The notes below the pieces were generated by a model. That model ran no database searches, was not told the origin of the DNA, and saw only the letters and a program-made list of their open reading frames with translations. 64,000 nucleotides of DNA from Streptomyces roseolus (GTDB lineage Bacteria > Actinomycetota > Actinomycetes > Streptomycetales > Streptomycetaceae): the NCBI RefSeq assembly GCF_014649855.1, contig NZ_BMTV01000023.1, positions 82,209 to 146,208 on the forward strand, given 5' to 3'. Shown piece after piece: positions 24,148-31,396 of this stretch. The translations under genes and the position numbers were made by a program. Positions within the stretch are counted from its first letter, which is position 1. Each line of letters opens with the position of its first letter.

Positions 24148-25683
24148 ATGGAGTGGTTCACCGCGCCCGAGCTGTGGATGGGCCGGACCGTCTTCCAACG
24201 CGGCCTGGCGGTGCTGTACTGCGTGGCCTTCCTGTCGGCCGCGCTCCAGTTCCGGGCGCTCATCGGCGAGCGCGGCATGCTCCCCGTACCGGCGTTCCTG
24301 CGCCGCACCACCCCGCTCCGCTCCCCCTCGCTCTTCCACTGGCGCTACTCGGACCGGCTCTTCGCCGCGGTCGCGTGGTCGGGGGCCGGGCTCGCGGCGG
24401 CGATGGCCGCCGGGGCCGGGGACGCGGTGCCGCTCGCCGTCGCGATGCCGCTGTGGCTGGTGCTCTGGGGCCTCTACCTGTCGATCGTGAACGTCGGCCA
24501 GACCTGGTACTCCTTCGGCTGGGAGTCGCTGCTCCTGGAGACCGGCTTCCTCGCGGTCTTCCTCGGCAACGACGACGTCGCCCCGCCCCTCCTCGTCCTC
24601 CTGCTGCTGCGCTGGCTGCTCTTCCGCGTCGAGTTCGGCGCCGGGCTCATCAAGATCCGCGGGGACGCCTGCTGGCGGAACCTCACCTGCCTGTACCACC
24701 ACCACGAGACCCAGCCGATGCCCGGCCCGCTGAGCTGGTTCTTCCACCGGCTCCCCGGCCCTCTGCACCGCGTCGAGGCCGCCGCCAACCACGTCGTGCA
24801 GCTCGGCGTGCCGTTCCTGCTCTTCGCCCCGCAGCCGGTGGCCTCGGTCGCGGCCGGCCTGATGATCGCCACCCAGCTGTGGCTGGTCCTCTCCGGCAAC
24901 TTCGCCTGGCTCAACTGGCTGACGATCGTCCTCGCCGCCTCCGCCCTGGACCTCTCCGCCCTCACCGGCGACCACCCGCGCCCCGACCCGCCGCTCTGGT
25001 ACGTGGTCCTGGTCCTCGCCCTCACCGCCGTGGTGCTGGTCCGCAGCCACCGCCCGGTCCGCAACCTGCTCTCCCGCGACCAGGCCATGAACCGCTCGTA
25101 CGACCCCTTCCACCTGGTCAACACCTACGGCGCCTTCGGCACGGTGGGCCGCGTCCGCCACGAGATCGTCGTGGAGGGCACCGGCGACGTGCCCCCCGGC
25201 CACGTGCGGCCGGACGCGCGCCGGGCGGACGAGTACAAGGACCGCGACAGGGCCGGTGAGCCGGTCCTCGCGCGCGCCGACCGGGAGGTCCCCGCGGACG
25301 CGGTGTGGCGGGAGTACGGCTTCAAGGGGAAACCGGGCGATCCGCACCGGTGGCCGCGGCAGTACGCGCCGTGGCACCTGCGGCTCGACTGGCTGCTCTG
25401 GTTCGTGGCCCTCTCGCCGTCGTACGGCGCGCCGTGGTTCGACGGCTTCGTGCTGCGGCTGCTGCTGAACGACGAGGACCTGGTGAGGCTGATCCGGCAC
25501 AACCCGTTCCCGGACGGCCCTCCCGCGTACGTCCGCTGCCGTCTGTACCGGTACCGCTTCACGACCTGGCGGGAGCTCCGGGAGAGCCACGACTGCTGGC
25601 ACCGGACGTACCTCCGGGACATGGTCCCGCCGGTGAGGCTCCGCCCTCCGGTCGACCGGGCCGGATCTGACGGACTCCCCTGA
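24148..25683 (+). CDS. Lipase maturation factor (LMF1) family membrane protein
   Basis: A 511-residue protein with several membrane helices in the first 330 residues (GLAVLYCVAFLSAALQF, AMPLWLVLWGLYLSI, LLVLLLLRWLLFRVEFGAGLIKI) and the LMF signatures GQTWYSFGWESLLLETGF, GLIKIRGD..CWRNLTCLYHHHETQP and, in the soluble C-terminal half, LVNTYGAFGTVGRVRHEIVVEGT, WREYGFKGKPGDP and PRQYAPWHLRLDWLLWF. Eukaryotic LMF1 helps fold lipases in the ER; bacterial members are uncharacterised. GGAGG lies 5 nt before ATG 24148. The 11-bp gap after DUF1990 makes it the third gene of the operon. Confidence 0.88.
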   Translation: MEWFTAPELWMGRTVFQRGLAVLYCVAFLSAALQFRALIGERGMLPVPAFLRRTTPLRSPSLFHWRYSDRLFAAVAWSGAGLAAAMAAGAGDAVPLAVAMPLWLVLWGLYLSIVNVGQTWYSFGWESLLLETGFLAVFLGNDDVAPPLLVLLLLRWLLFRVEFGAGLIKIRGDACWRNLTCLYHHHETQPMPGPLSWFFHRLPGPLHRVEAAANHVVQLGVPFLLFAPQPVASVAAGLMIATQLWLVLSGNFAWLNWLTIVLAASALDLSALTGDHPRPDPPLWYVVLVLALTAVVLVRSHRPVRNLLSRDQAMNRSYDPFHLVNTYGAFGTVGRVRHEIVVEGTGDVPPGHVRPDARRADEYKDRDRAGEPVLARADREVPADAVWREYGFKGKPGDPHRWPRQYAPWHLRLDWLLWFVALSPSYGAPWFDGFVLRLLLNDEDLVRLIRHNPFPDGPPAYVRCRLYRYRFTTWRELRESHDCWHRTYLRDMVPPVRLRPPVDRAGSDGLP

Positions 25684-25689
25684 GGATCC

Positions 25690-25718
25690 TTGCCGGTGCG
25701 GCGGTACGCCCTTAGCGT
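25690..25718 (+). promoter_or_regulatory. HrdB-type promoter of the secreted nuclease-fold gene
   Basis: TTGCCG (25690-25695) and TAGCGT (25713-25718) separated by 17 nt, 48 bp before ATG 25766. Good match to the TTGACn-N17/18-TAGnnT consensus. Confidence 0.6.
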
Positions 25719-25765
25719 GACCCGCTTCATCTTCCGGGCGTTTCCGCCACAGACGAGGTACGAGA

Positions 25766-27274
25766 ATGAGACAGGCAGTGCGCCGCCTGGCGGTGCTGTG
25801 CTCCGCGCTGTTCGCGGTGATGGCCATGACGCCCGCACAGGCCCACGCCGTGGAGAGCCGGCCCGTGCCCGTCACGGCGAGCGACAAGTACGCGCTCAGG
25901 TCCGTGGGCGCCGGAAACCTCTACGTGTCGGTGGAGATCTCCAGGACCGGCAGCGGGGAGGCCATGCTGCGGGCGCGCACCTCCGCCGCCTCCCTGGCCG
26001 ACCTGGGCTCCTGGGAGAAGTTCACGCTGCACACCGACGACAAGGGCGTGACCACCACCCTGCGCTCGGAGGCGAACGGGAACTACGTCACGACCGAGCG
26101 CGGCTACACGGGCGGCTACCAGAACCTGCTGCGCGCCCGGGGCACGACCTCCGGCGACTGGGAGAAGCTCACGCTGGAGAAGCAGACGGACGGCACCTAC
26201 GCCCTGAAGGCCGCCACGAACGACGGCTACCGTTACGTGACCGCCGAGGTCCAGGACCCCGGCGCGGACGCGGGGCTCCTGCGCGCCCGCGGCACGTCCG
26301 TCGGTTCCTGGCAGAAGTTCCACCTCGTCTACCTCGCCGAGGAGAACGCGAGCGACCTGGGAGGCCGCCCCGCCCCCGTCTCCCCCGCGCCGGCCGCCGA
26401 CTTCCGCGTGATGTCGTGGAACGTCTGCGCCAACCACAACTCCGCCTGCGGCAACCACCGCGTGGAAGGCGCGGCCCTGGGCGCGCAGATCACCGGACGG
26501 ATGGGCACCGACGCGGAGGCGCGGACGTACCGCGCCGTCTTCCTCCAGGAGATGTGCGAGGCGCACGCCAAGCCCGTCGAGACCGCCCTGGAGGCGAAGA
26601 CGGGCACCGGATGGGACGTGCGCTTCGCCCCGATCAAGTTCACCGTCGACGGGTCCTCGCTGGAGGCCGCCCGGACCTGTGACAACGCCGGCTCCTCGGG
26701 CGCCTGGAAGGACCGCGGCTCCTACGGCATCGGCCTCGCCCTGCCGGACGCCAACGAGTGGTACCACTCCTACGACCTGCCGTCCCCGCAGAACAAGACC
26801 GTCGACGGCACCTGGGTGCGCATGGAGCAGCGGGCCGGCATGTGCGCCGTCCTCCCGGCGCAGGCCCTGCAGTTCTGCACCGCCCACTTCAGCGCCGGTC
26901 TGCCGACGGACGACGCGGACGGCACGAAGCGCGCGGAGCAGGCCGCGGAGATGCAGAAGATGGTCCGCTCGTACACGATGCCCGGCTACCGGACCGTCTA
27001 CGGCGGCGACTTCAACGCCGTCCCGCCGGACTCCGCCTCGCCGGACACCCCCAAGGACGTCATGACGTCCGCCTACGCGGCGGACGAGGAGTGCGACGAG
27101 GGCCTGTCGAGCGCCCGCCCGCGTGACGGCCGGTCGACGAAGCCGCTGGCGACCCGCAGCATCAAGATCGACTACCTGTTCGGTCCTCCGGCGGGCACCG
27201 TCGTCTCGTGCGCGGTCACGGCCGACGCGGGCCGGTCGGACCACTACCCGATCACGGGCCGGTTCAGCTTCTGA
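25766..27274 (+). CDS. Secreted beta-trefoil plus endonuclease/exonuclease/phosphatase-fold protein
   Basis: A 502-residue secreted protein. After the signal peptide (LAVLCSALFAVMAMTPAQAHA) comes a fascin-like beta-trefoil of about 150 residues with three repeats that each end in a tryptophan (GSWEKFTLHT, GDWEKLTLEK, GSWQKFHLVY), then the EEP domain: FRVMSWNVCANHNSACG, VFLQEMCEAH (metal Glu), YGIGLALP, FCTAHFSAG, VYGGDFNAVPP (catalytic Asp and Asn), IKIDYLFGPP and GRSDHYPITG (Asp-His). Cysteine pairs suggest disulphides. The trefoil probably binds carbohydrate, actin-like or phosphorylated polymers; the catalytic part could be a nuclease, phosphodiesterase or sphingomyelinase. It stands alone, with a promoter and terminator of its own. 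Confidence 0.85.
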   Translation: MRQAVRRLAVLCSALFAVMAMTPAQAHAVESRPVPVTASDKYALRSVGAGNLYVSVEISRTGSGEAMLRARTSAASLADLGSWEKFTLHTDDKGVTTTLRSEANGNYVTTERGYTGGYQNLLRARGTTSGDWEKLTLEKQTDGTYALKAATNDGYRYVTAEVQDPGADAGLLRARGTSVGSWQKFHLVYLAEENASDLGGRPAPVSPAPAADFRVMSWNVCANHNSACGNHRVEGAALGAQITGRMGTDAEARTYRAVFLQEMCEAHAKPVETALEAKTGTGWDVRFAPIKFTVDGSSLEAARTCDNAGSSGAWKDRGSYGIGLALPDANEWYHSYDLPSPQNKTVDGTWVRMEQRAGMCAVLPAQALQFCTAHFSAGLPTDDADGTKRAEQAAEMQKMVRSYTMPGYRTVYGGDFNAVPPDSASPDTPKDVMTSAYAADEECDEGLSSARPRDGRSTKPLATRSIKIDYLFGPPAGTVVSCAVTADAGRSDHYPITGRFSF

Positions 27275-27299
27275 GCGAAGGCCCGGGGCCGGACGCGGC

Positions 27300-27330
27300 G
27301 GTGCCCCCGGCCGGGAGGGCCGGGGGCACC
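27300..27330. terminator. Terminator hairpin after the EEP gene
   Basis: A perfect 13-bp stem (ggtgcccccggcc / ggccgggggcacc) with a 5-nt loop, 25 bp after the EEP stop. Confidence 0.8.
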
Positions 27331-27339
27331 GGAGTCGCA

Positions 27340-27361
27340 CGGGCCGTGTCGGCACGGCCCG
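27340..27361. terminator. Second hairpin, for the convergent 56-codon gene
   Basis: A 9-bp stem (cgggccgtg / cacggcccg) closed by a TCGG tetraloop, 36 bp beyond the stop of the small minus-strand gene. With the preceding hairpin it isolates the two convergent genes. Confidence 0.65.
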
Positions 27362-27396
27362 GGGGACGACGCCGTTCGTCGACGTCGGGGCGTCGG

Positions 27397-27567
27397 TCAG
27401 TCGATGCCCGGCAGGATGTGGGGCTCGGCGAGGTCGTCCTCGTAGCCCGCGAGGCGGATCGGGGCCGAGCGGGCCCAGACTTCGAGGCTGCCCAGTTCGC
27501 CGTTGCGCCGCTGCCGTTCGGAAGGTTCCGACGGCCGGGGTTCCTGCTTCGTCAGTTCGGGTGTCAC
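27397..27567 (-). CDS. Small conserved-looking 56-residue protein, possible peptide precursor
   Basis: GTG 27567 is preceded by AAAGGAG at 6-nt spacing, one of the best ribosome sites in the window, and the frame keeps Streptomyces codon bias to TGA 27397. The product starts MTPELTKQEPRPSEPSERQR, a polar, charged leader-like half, and ends with a distinct C-terminal half containing GSLEVWARSAPIRLAGYEDD and then LAEPHILPGID. There is no cysteine, signal peptide or membrane span. The polar leader and sharply different, aromatic/acidic core resemble a ribosomal peptide precursor, but no modifying enzyme (radical SAM, YcaO, ATP-grasp, lanthipeptide synthetase) is adjacent. It has its own terminators on both sides. 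I do not recognise the family with certainty. Confidence 0.7.
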   Translation of the reverse strand: MTPELTKQEPRPSEPSERQRRNGELGSLEVWARSAPIRLAGYEDDLAEPHILPGID

Positions 27568-27793
27568 CGCGCACTCCTTTGTGTCGCGTCAGGTCGAGGA
27601 CGGAGGACCGTTCGGTCGCGGTGGCGCCGGTCTGGGGCGGGGCCGCGGCCGAGGTGGTGGGCCAGTCCCCTGGACGGTCGTGGAGCGGTGTGTCGCTCCG
27701 GTGGCCGTCCGTGGGCATCAGAGTAACCAAATGAGCGGGCATGCGCTCTAGCGGGCTCAAAAGTGTGACGCATTCGGGTGACAGGGACCGAAA

Positions 27794-27823
27794 AGAGCGC
27801 CCTTCCCACGGGAAGGGCGCTCT
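27794..27823 (-). terminator. Rho-independent terminator of the SDR gene
   Basis: A 13-bp stem (agagcgcccttcc / ggaagggcgctct), 4-nt loop, followed on the minus strand by TTTCGG. This is a classic intrinsic terminator just past the SDR stop at 27850. Confidence 0.85.
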
Positions 27824-27849
27824 CGACGGCCGTCGCGAAGGACCGGCCG

Positions 27850-29325
27850 CTACCACTTGCCGGGGAAGTAGTCCTTCATGAAGACGCCGTACAGATCCTC
27901 GCCGGCCTCGCCGCGGACCACCGGGTCGTAGACGCGGGCGGCGCCGTCGACCAGGTCGAGCGGGGCGTGGAAGCCCGCCTCGGCGAGCCGCAGCTTCTCG
28001 AAGTGCGGGCGCTCGTCGGTGATCCAGCCGGTGTCGACCGAGGTCATGAGGATCTTGTCGGTCTCGAACATCTCCTGCGCGCTGGTCCGCGTCACCATGT
28101 TCATGGCGGCCTTCGCCGCGTTGGTGTTCGGGTGCCCGGCGCCCTTGTAACCGCGGGAGAAGACGCCCTCCATGGCGGAGACGTTGACGACGTACGCCCG
28201 GCCGCTCGCGGCCTTGGCGGCGGCCTCGGCCATCGACGGGCGCAGCGCGCTGATCAGGATGAACGGCGAGGTGTAGTTGCAGAGCTGGGTCTCCAGGAGC
28301 TCCACCGGGGAGATCTGGTCGATGGTCTGCACCCAGGTGTTGGACTCCACCACGTCCGGCAGCAGGCCGCCGGCGTCGATCGCGGTGCCCGCCCGGTACT
28401 GCTCCAGGCCGGCGTTGCCCGCGACGAGCGCGAGGTCGGCGACCTTCTGGGCGTCGAGGCCGCTGGTGCCGACGGGAAGCGCGGCGAGGCCGTCGACCGC
28501 GCCGGAGTTGAAGGCCCCGATGACGTGGTGGGCGGGCAGTTCGCCGGCGGGCAGCGGCGCGCTCTCGCCGTCGACCAGGGCTGCGTACGCGGACGGCAGC
28601 CGGCGCACGGTCTGCGTGGCGTTGTTGATCAGGATGTCCAGCGGGCCCGCGGCGGCGACCTGCTCGGCGAGGGCCACGGCCTGGCCCGGGTCGCGCAGGT
28701 CGATGCCGACGACCTCCAGGCGGTGGATCCACTCCGCCGAGTCCTCCATCGCCTTGAAGCGGCGGATGGCGTCCTTGGGGAAGCGCGTCGTGATCGTGGT
28801 GTGCGCGCCGTCGCGGAGCAGCCGCAGCGCGATGTACATGCCGATCTTGGCGCGGCCGCCGGTGAGCAGGGCGCGCTTGCCGGTGAGGTCGGCGCGGATG
28901 TCCCGCTTGGCGCGGTTCAGGGCCGCGCAGTCCTGGCAGAGCTGGTGGTAGAAGTAGTCGACCTCGACGTACCGGGTCTTGCAGGTGTAGCAGGACCGGG
29001 GGCGCTGGAGTATGCCCGCGATCTTGCCGGCCTCCGTGACCGAGGAGGGCAGGATGCCCTCGGTCTCGTCGTCGATGCGCTGGGCGGAGCCGGTCGCGGT
29101 CGCCTCGGTGACCGCGCGGTCGTGGGCGGTCTTGGCGGCACGGCGCTCCTGGCGGCGGCGCTGCTTGACCATGCGGTAGATCCCGGCGGTGGCGCGGCGG
29201 ACGGCGATCGCGTCGGGGTGGTCGACCTCGATCTTCTCCAGCTCGTCGAGCACGCTCAGGCAGACGGCCAGGCGCTCGGGGTCGATGCCCGGCCCGTACT
29301 CCTGGGTTTCTTCAGTCACCGTCAT
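27850..29325 (-). CDS. SDR-family oxidoreductase with N-terminal zinc-ribbon-like region
   Basis: A 491-residue protein. The N-terminal 180 residues are helical and charged (VLDELEKIEVDHPDAIAVRR, KQRRRQERRAAKTAHD) and include a CYTC...CQDC pair of CxxC motifs separated by about 17 residues, a likely zinc ribbon. From about residue 155 there is a Rossmann fold: ALLTGGRAKIGMYIALRLL (variant TGxxxxxG cofactor loop), LDILINNAT, and later YVVNVSAMEGVF with a downstream Lys (HPNTNAAKAAMNMVTRTSAQE) in place of the usual YxxxK. The serine-tyrosine-lysine arrangement is non-standard: the tyrosine position reads as Asn in PNTNAAK. Substrate unknown. ATG 29325 has ACGAAGG upstream. It is a single-gene unit with its own terminator. 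Confidence 0.85.
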   Translation of the reverse strand: MTVTEETQEYGPGIDPERLAVCLSVLDELEKIEVDHPDAIAVRRATAGIYRMVKQRRRQERRAAKTAHDRAVTEATATGSAQRIDDETEGILPSSVTEAGKIAGILQRPRSCYTCKTRYVEVDYFYHQLCQDCAALNRAKRDIRADLTGKRALLTGGRAKIGMYIALRLLRDGAHTTITTRFPKDAIRRFKAMEDSAEWIHRLEVVGIDLRDPGQAVALAEQVAAAGPLDILINNATQTVRRLPSAYAALVDGESAPLPAGELPAHHVIGAFNSGAVDGLAALPVGTSGLDAQKVADLALVAGNAGLEQYRAGTAIDAGGLLPDVVESNTWVQTIDQISPVELLETQLCNYTSPFILISALRPSMAEAAAKAASGRAYVVNVSAMEGVFSRGYKGAGHPNTNAAKAAMNMVTRTSAQEMFETDKILMTSVDTGWITDERPHFEKLRLAEAGFHAPLDLVDGAARVYDPVVRGEAGEDLYGVFMKDYFPGKW

Positions 29326-29388
29326 GGCCTTCGTCGTTCCTCGATCGCTCGCGGGCGGGATGCCGCCGGGGGTTCCGAAGAGGCAACT

Positions 29389-30114
29389 TTACGGAGCCGG
29401 GGGCCGCCGCTCCAAACCCGTTCGCGGGGCGTGGTCGAACACACAGTCGCCGCAGAGGCCTCCGGAGGCGGAGCGGTAGTAGAGGCAGCAGGTGGTGCGG
29501 CGCAGGGCGGGGCCGCGCAGGGTGCCGACGAGGTCCGGATGGTCGAGGAGCCCCTGGACGAGGGCGGCGGCCCGGTCGGCGGCCTCGGGCCGGTCGTGGA
29601 GGCGGGACCAGCGGATCAGTTCGCGCAGGGCGCCGGCGAGCGCGGAGGCCGCGTTGCCCCACAGCAGCCGGGGCGAGATCCGCCCGTCGCGGGCGAGGGC
29701 GGCGTGCAGCGGGACGAGGTGCGCCGTCTGGACGGCCTCGCGGAGCGCGTCGACGGTGGCGGGGCGGGTGTCGGCGCCGGACCACCACAGGTCGTCCGGG
29801 GCGGTGAGCGCCGGGTCCCAGCGCAGCTCGGCGGGGTCGAGGGCCGGGAAACGCCCGCACAGGGCGGCGGGGCCGAGCGCGGTCGACCAGAGGCGGGCGG
29901 CGAGCCCGAGGTGCGCGACGGACGCGGCGACCCGCCGCTCGGGCGCCCGGAGCCGGGCGGCGACCTGGTCCACGCGCGCGTGCAGCGGGCCGTCGGAGGC
30001 CGCGTCGCCGTCGTAGAGGCGGGCGAGCGGGCGGTGGTCGCCGCCGGCGGGCGGCGGGACGGTCCGCAGGACGAAGAAGCCACCGAGCAACGTGCCGCTC
30101 GTCTCGGGTTCCAC
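29389..30114 (-). CDS. (2Fe-2S)-binding FhuF-like ferric iron reductase family protein
   Basis: The 241-residue product ends with TTCCLYYRSASGGLCGDC, the Cys-Cys-x10-Cys-x2-Cys motif that binds a 2Fe-2S cluster in FhuF. Upstream are conserved features of the family: LLWGNAASALAGALREL and a helix-rich N-terminal half. FhuF-type proteins reduce ferric siderophores in the cytoplasm. GTG 30114 has GAGGGGGAG just upstream; longer frames to 30222 are unlikely. No siderophore transport or biosynthesis gene is in the window, so the iron source is not indicated. The 63-bp gap to the SDR gene and the same orientation leave open a shared transcript. Confidence 0.85.
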   Translation of the reverse strand: MEPETSGTLLGGFFVLRTVPPPAGGDHRPLARLYDGDAASDGPLHARVDQVAARLRAPERRVAASVAHLGLAARLWSTALGPAALCGRFPALDPAELRWDPALTAPDDLWWSGADTRPATVDALREAVQTAHLVPLHAALARDGRISPRLLWGNAASALAGALRELIRWSRLHDRPEAADRAAALVQGLLDHPDLVGTLRGPALRRTTCCLYYRSASGGLCGDCVFDHAPRTGLERRPPAP

Positions 30115-30427
30115 CGCTCCCCCTCGGAGTCCGCCGCCGGCGGGGCCCGGCGGTGCGGGGCCACCGTATCCCCTTCGGCCGGGGCGCCTTGCGGGCCAAA
30201 GTGGACCGGCCCGGACGCCCATTGGCTCGGGATGTGGCCCTCGTCCGAGCGGCCGGGGCCCGCCGGTACCGCTTCGTGCACCCGTTTCACCCCGGTTGAA
30301 CCCGCTATGACCTGCGGTGGCGTACGACCCCCGGTGTACGGGGCGGCCGCGTACTGCGTCGGCGGTACCGGCGAAGGCGTCCCCTGGTCTGACGACGGAA
30401 TCGCCCCGGAGAGCGATCGTGGAAGGT
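30115..30427. other. Intergenic region between divergent genes
   Basis: 313 bases between the FhuF-like gene (minus) and the DMT transporter gene (plus). No gene, repeat or clear promoter pair was found by eye; an iron-box-like palindrome was looked for and not seen. Confidence 0.4.
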
Positions 30428-31396
30428 ATGAGTCCCCTCGCGCTGTCCGTCGTCCTGTCGCTGGTCTCCGCGGTGGCGTACGCGGGCGCGGCGATCGTGC
30501 AGGAGCGGGTCGCCGCTGCCGCCTCCGGGCCGACCTACGCGCCGCTGCGCAATCCGGTCTGGTGGGGCGCCGTGCTGCTGAACGGCCTGGGCGCGGCCCT
30601 GCACGTGGCCGCCCTCGCCTACGGACCGCTCAGCGTGGTGCAGCCGCTCGGCGCCCTCACCATCGTCTTCGCGCTGCCGATGGCCGCCCTGTTCGTCCGC
30701 CGCCCGGCGGGGCGGCGGGCCTGGCACGGGGCGCTGATGGCGACGGCGGGCCTGGCGGGGCTGCTCAGCGTGACGGACGGCGGGGAGGGCCGCACCCCCG
30801 ACGGCGGCGAGCGCTGGCTGCTCGCCGGGGCCACCTTCGCGGCGGTCGCGGCGCTCTTCGTCCTGGCCCGGTCGGCCGGCCGCTCGGCGCTGCGCGGGGT
30901 CGCGCTGGCGGCGGCGGCCGGCGTGGCCTTCGGGGTGGCGTCGGTCTTCACCAAGGCGGTCGCCGAGGAGTGGTCGCCGGACGCGCCGCTCGCCGAGTGG
31001 GGCTCCGCGCTGGTGCTCTCGGCGCTCGCGGTCACCGGCCTGCTGCTGTCCCAGGCCTCGTACCGGGGCGCCGGGCTCGCCGCCCCGCTCGCCACGGTCA
31101 CCGTCGTCAACCCCGTGGTGGCCGCCACCGTCGGCCTCACCCTCTTCGGCGAGGGCTTCCGGTACGGGGCGGCCGGCACGGTCGCGGCGCTGGTCTGCGG
31201 CACGGTCGCGGCGGGCGGGCTCGTCGAGCTGACCCTCGACCGGCTGGCCCGCCCCGGCGGGGACGGGCCCTCGGCGTCAGATGGAGACGCCGCGCGCCCT
31301 GAGATAGGCGAGGGGGTCGATGTCGGAGCCGTACCCGGGACCCGTCCGCACCTCGAAGTGGAGGTGCGGTCCCGAGCTGTTGCCGGTCGACCCTGA
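30428..31396 (+). CDS. DMT-superfamily (EamA-like) transporter
   Basis: A 322-residue protein with about ten membrane helices in two halves. Motifs fit the Streptomyces DMT proteins: SVVLSLVSAVAYAGAAIVQERVA, RNPVWWGAVLLNGLGAALHVAAL, GPLSVVQPLGALTIVFALPM and, in the second half, TVTVVNPVVAATVGLTLFGEGF. GGAAGG precedes ATG 30428. The last 34 residues, after the final helix, come from bases 31277-31396 that are also the 3' end of the convergent Rpf-M23 gene read in antisense. The stop codon therefore lies 120 bp inside the neighbour, and this polar tail is likely an accident of stop-codon loss. Substrate unknown, probably a metabolite. Confidence 0.82.
   Translation: MSPLALSVVLSLVSAVAYAGAAIVQERVAAAASGPTYAPLRNPVWWGAVLLNGLGAALHVAALAYGPLSVVQPLGALTIVFALPMAALFVRRPAGRRAWHGALMATAGLAGLLSVTDGGEGRTPDGGERWLLAGATFAAVAALFVLARSAGRSALRGVALAAAAGVAFGVASVFTKAVAEEWSPDAPLAEWGSALVLSALAVTGLLLSQASYRGAGLAAPLATVTVVNPVVAATVGLTLFGEGFRYGAAGTVAALVCGTVAAGGLVELTLDRLARPGGDGPSASDGDAARPEIGEGVDVGAVPGTRPHLEVEVRSRAVAGRP

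Noticed and set aside
27778..30300. Long plus-strand frame over the SDR and FhuF-like genes
   Set aside because: Antisense shadow; the minus-strand frames have recognised motifs and ribosome sites.
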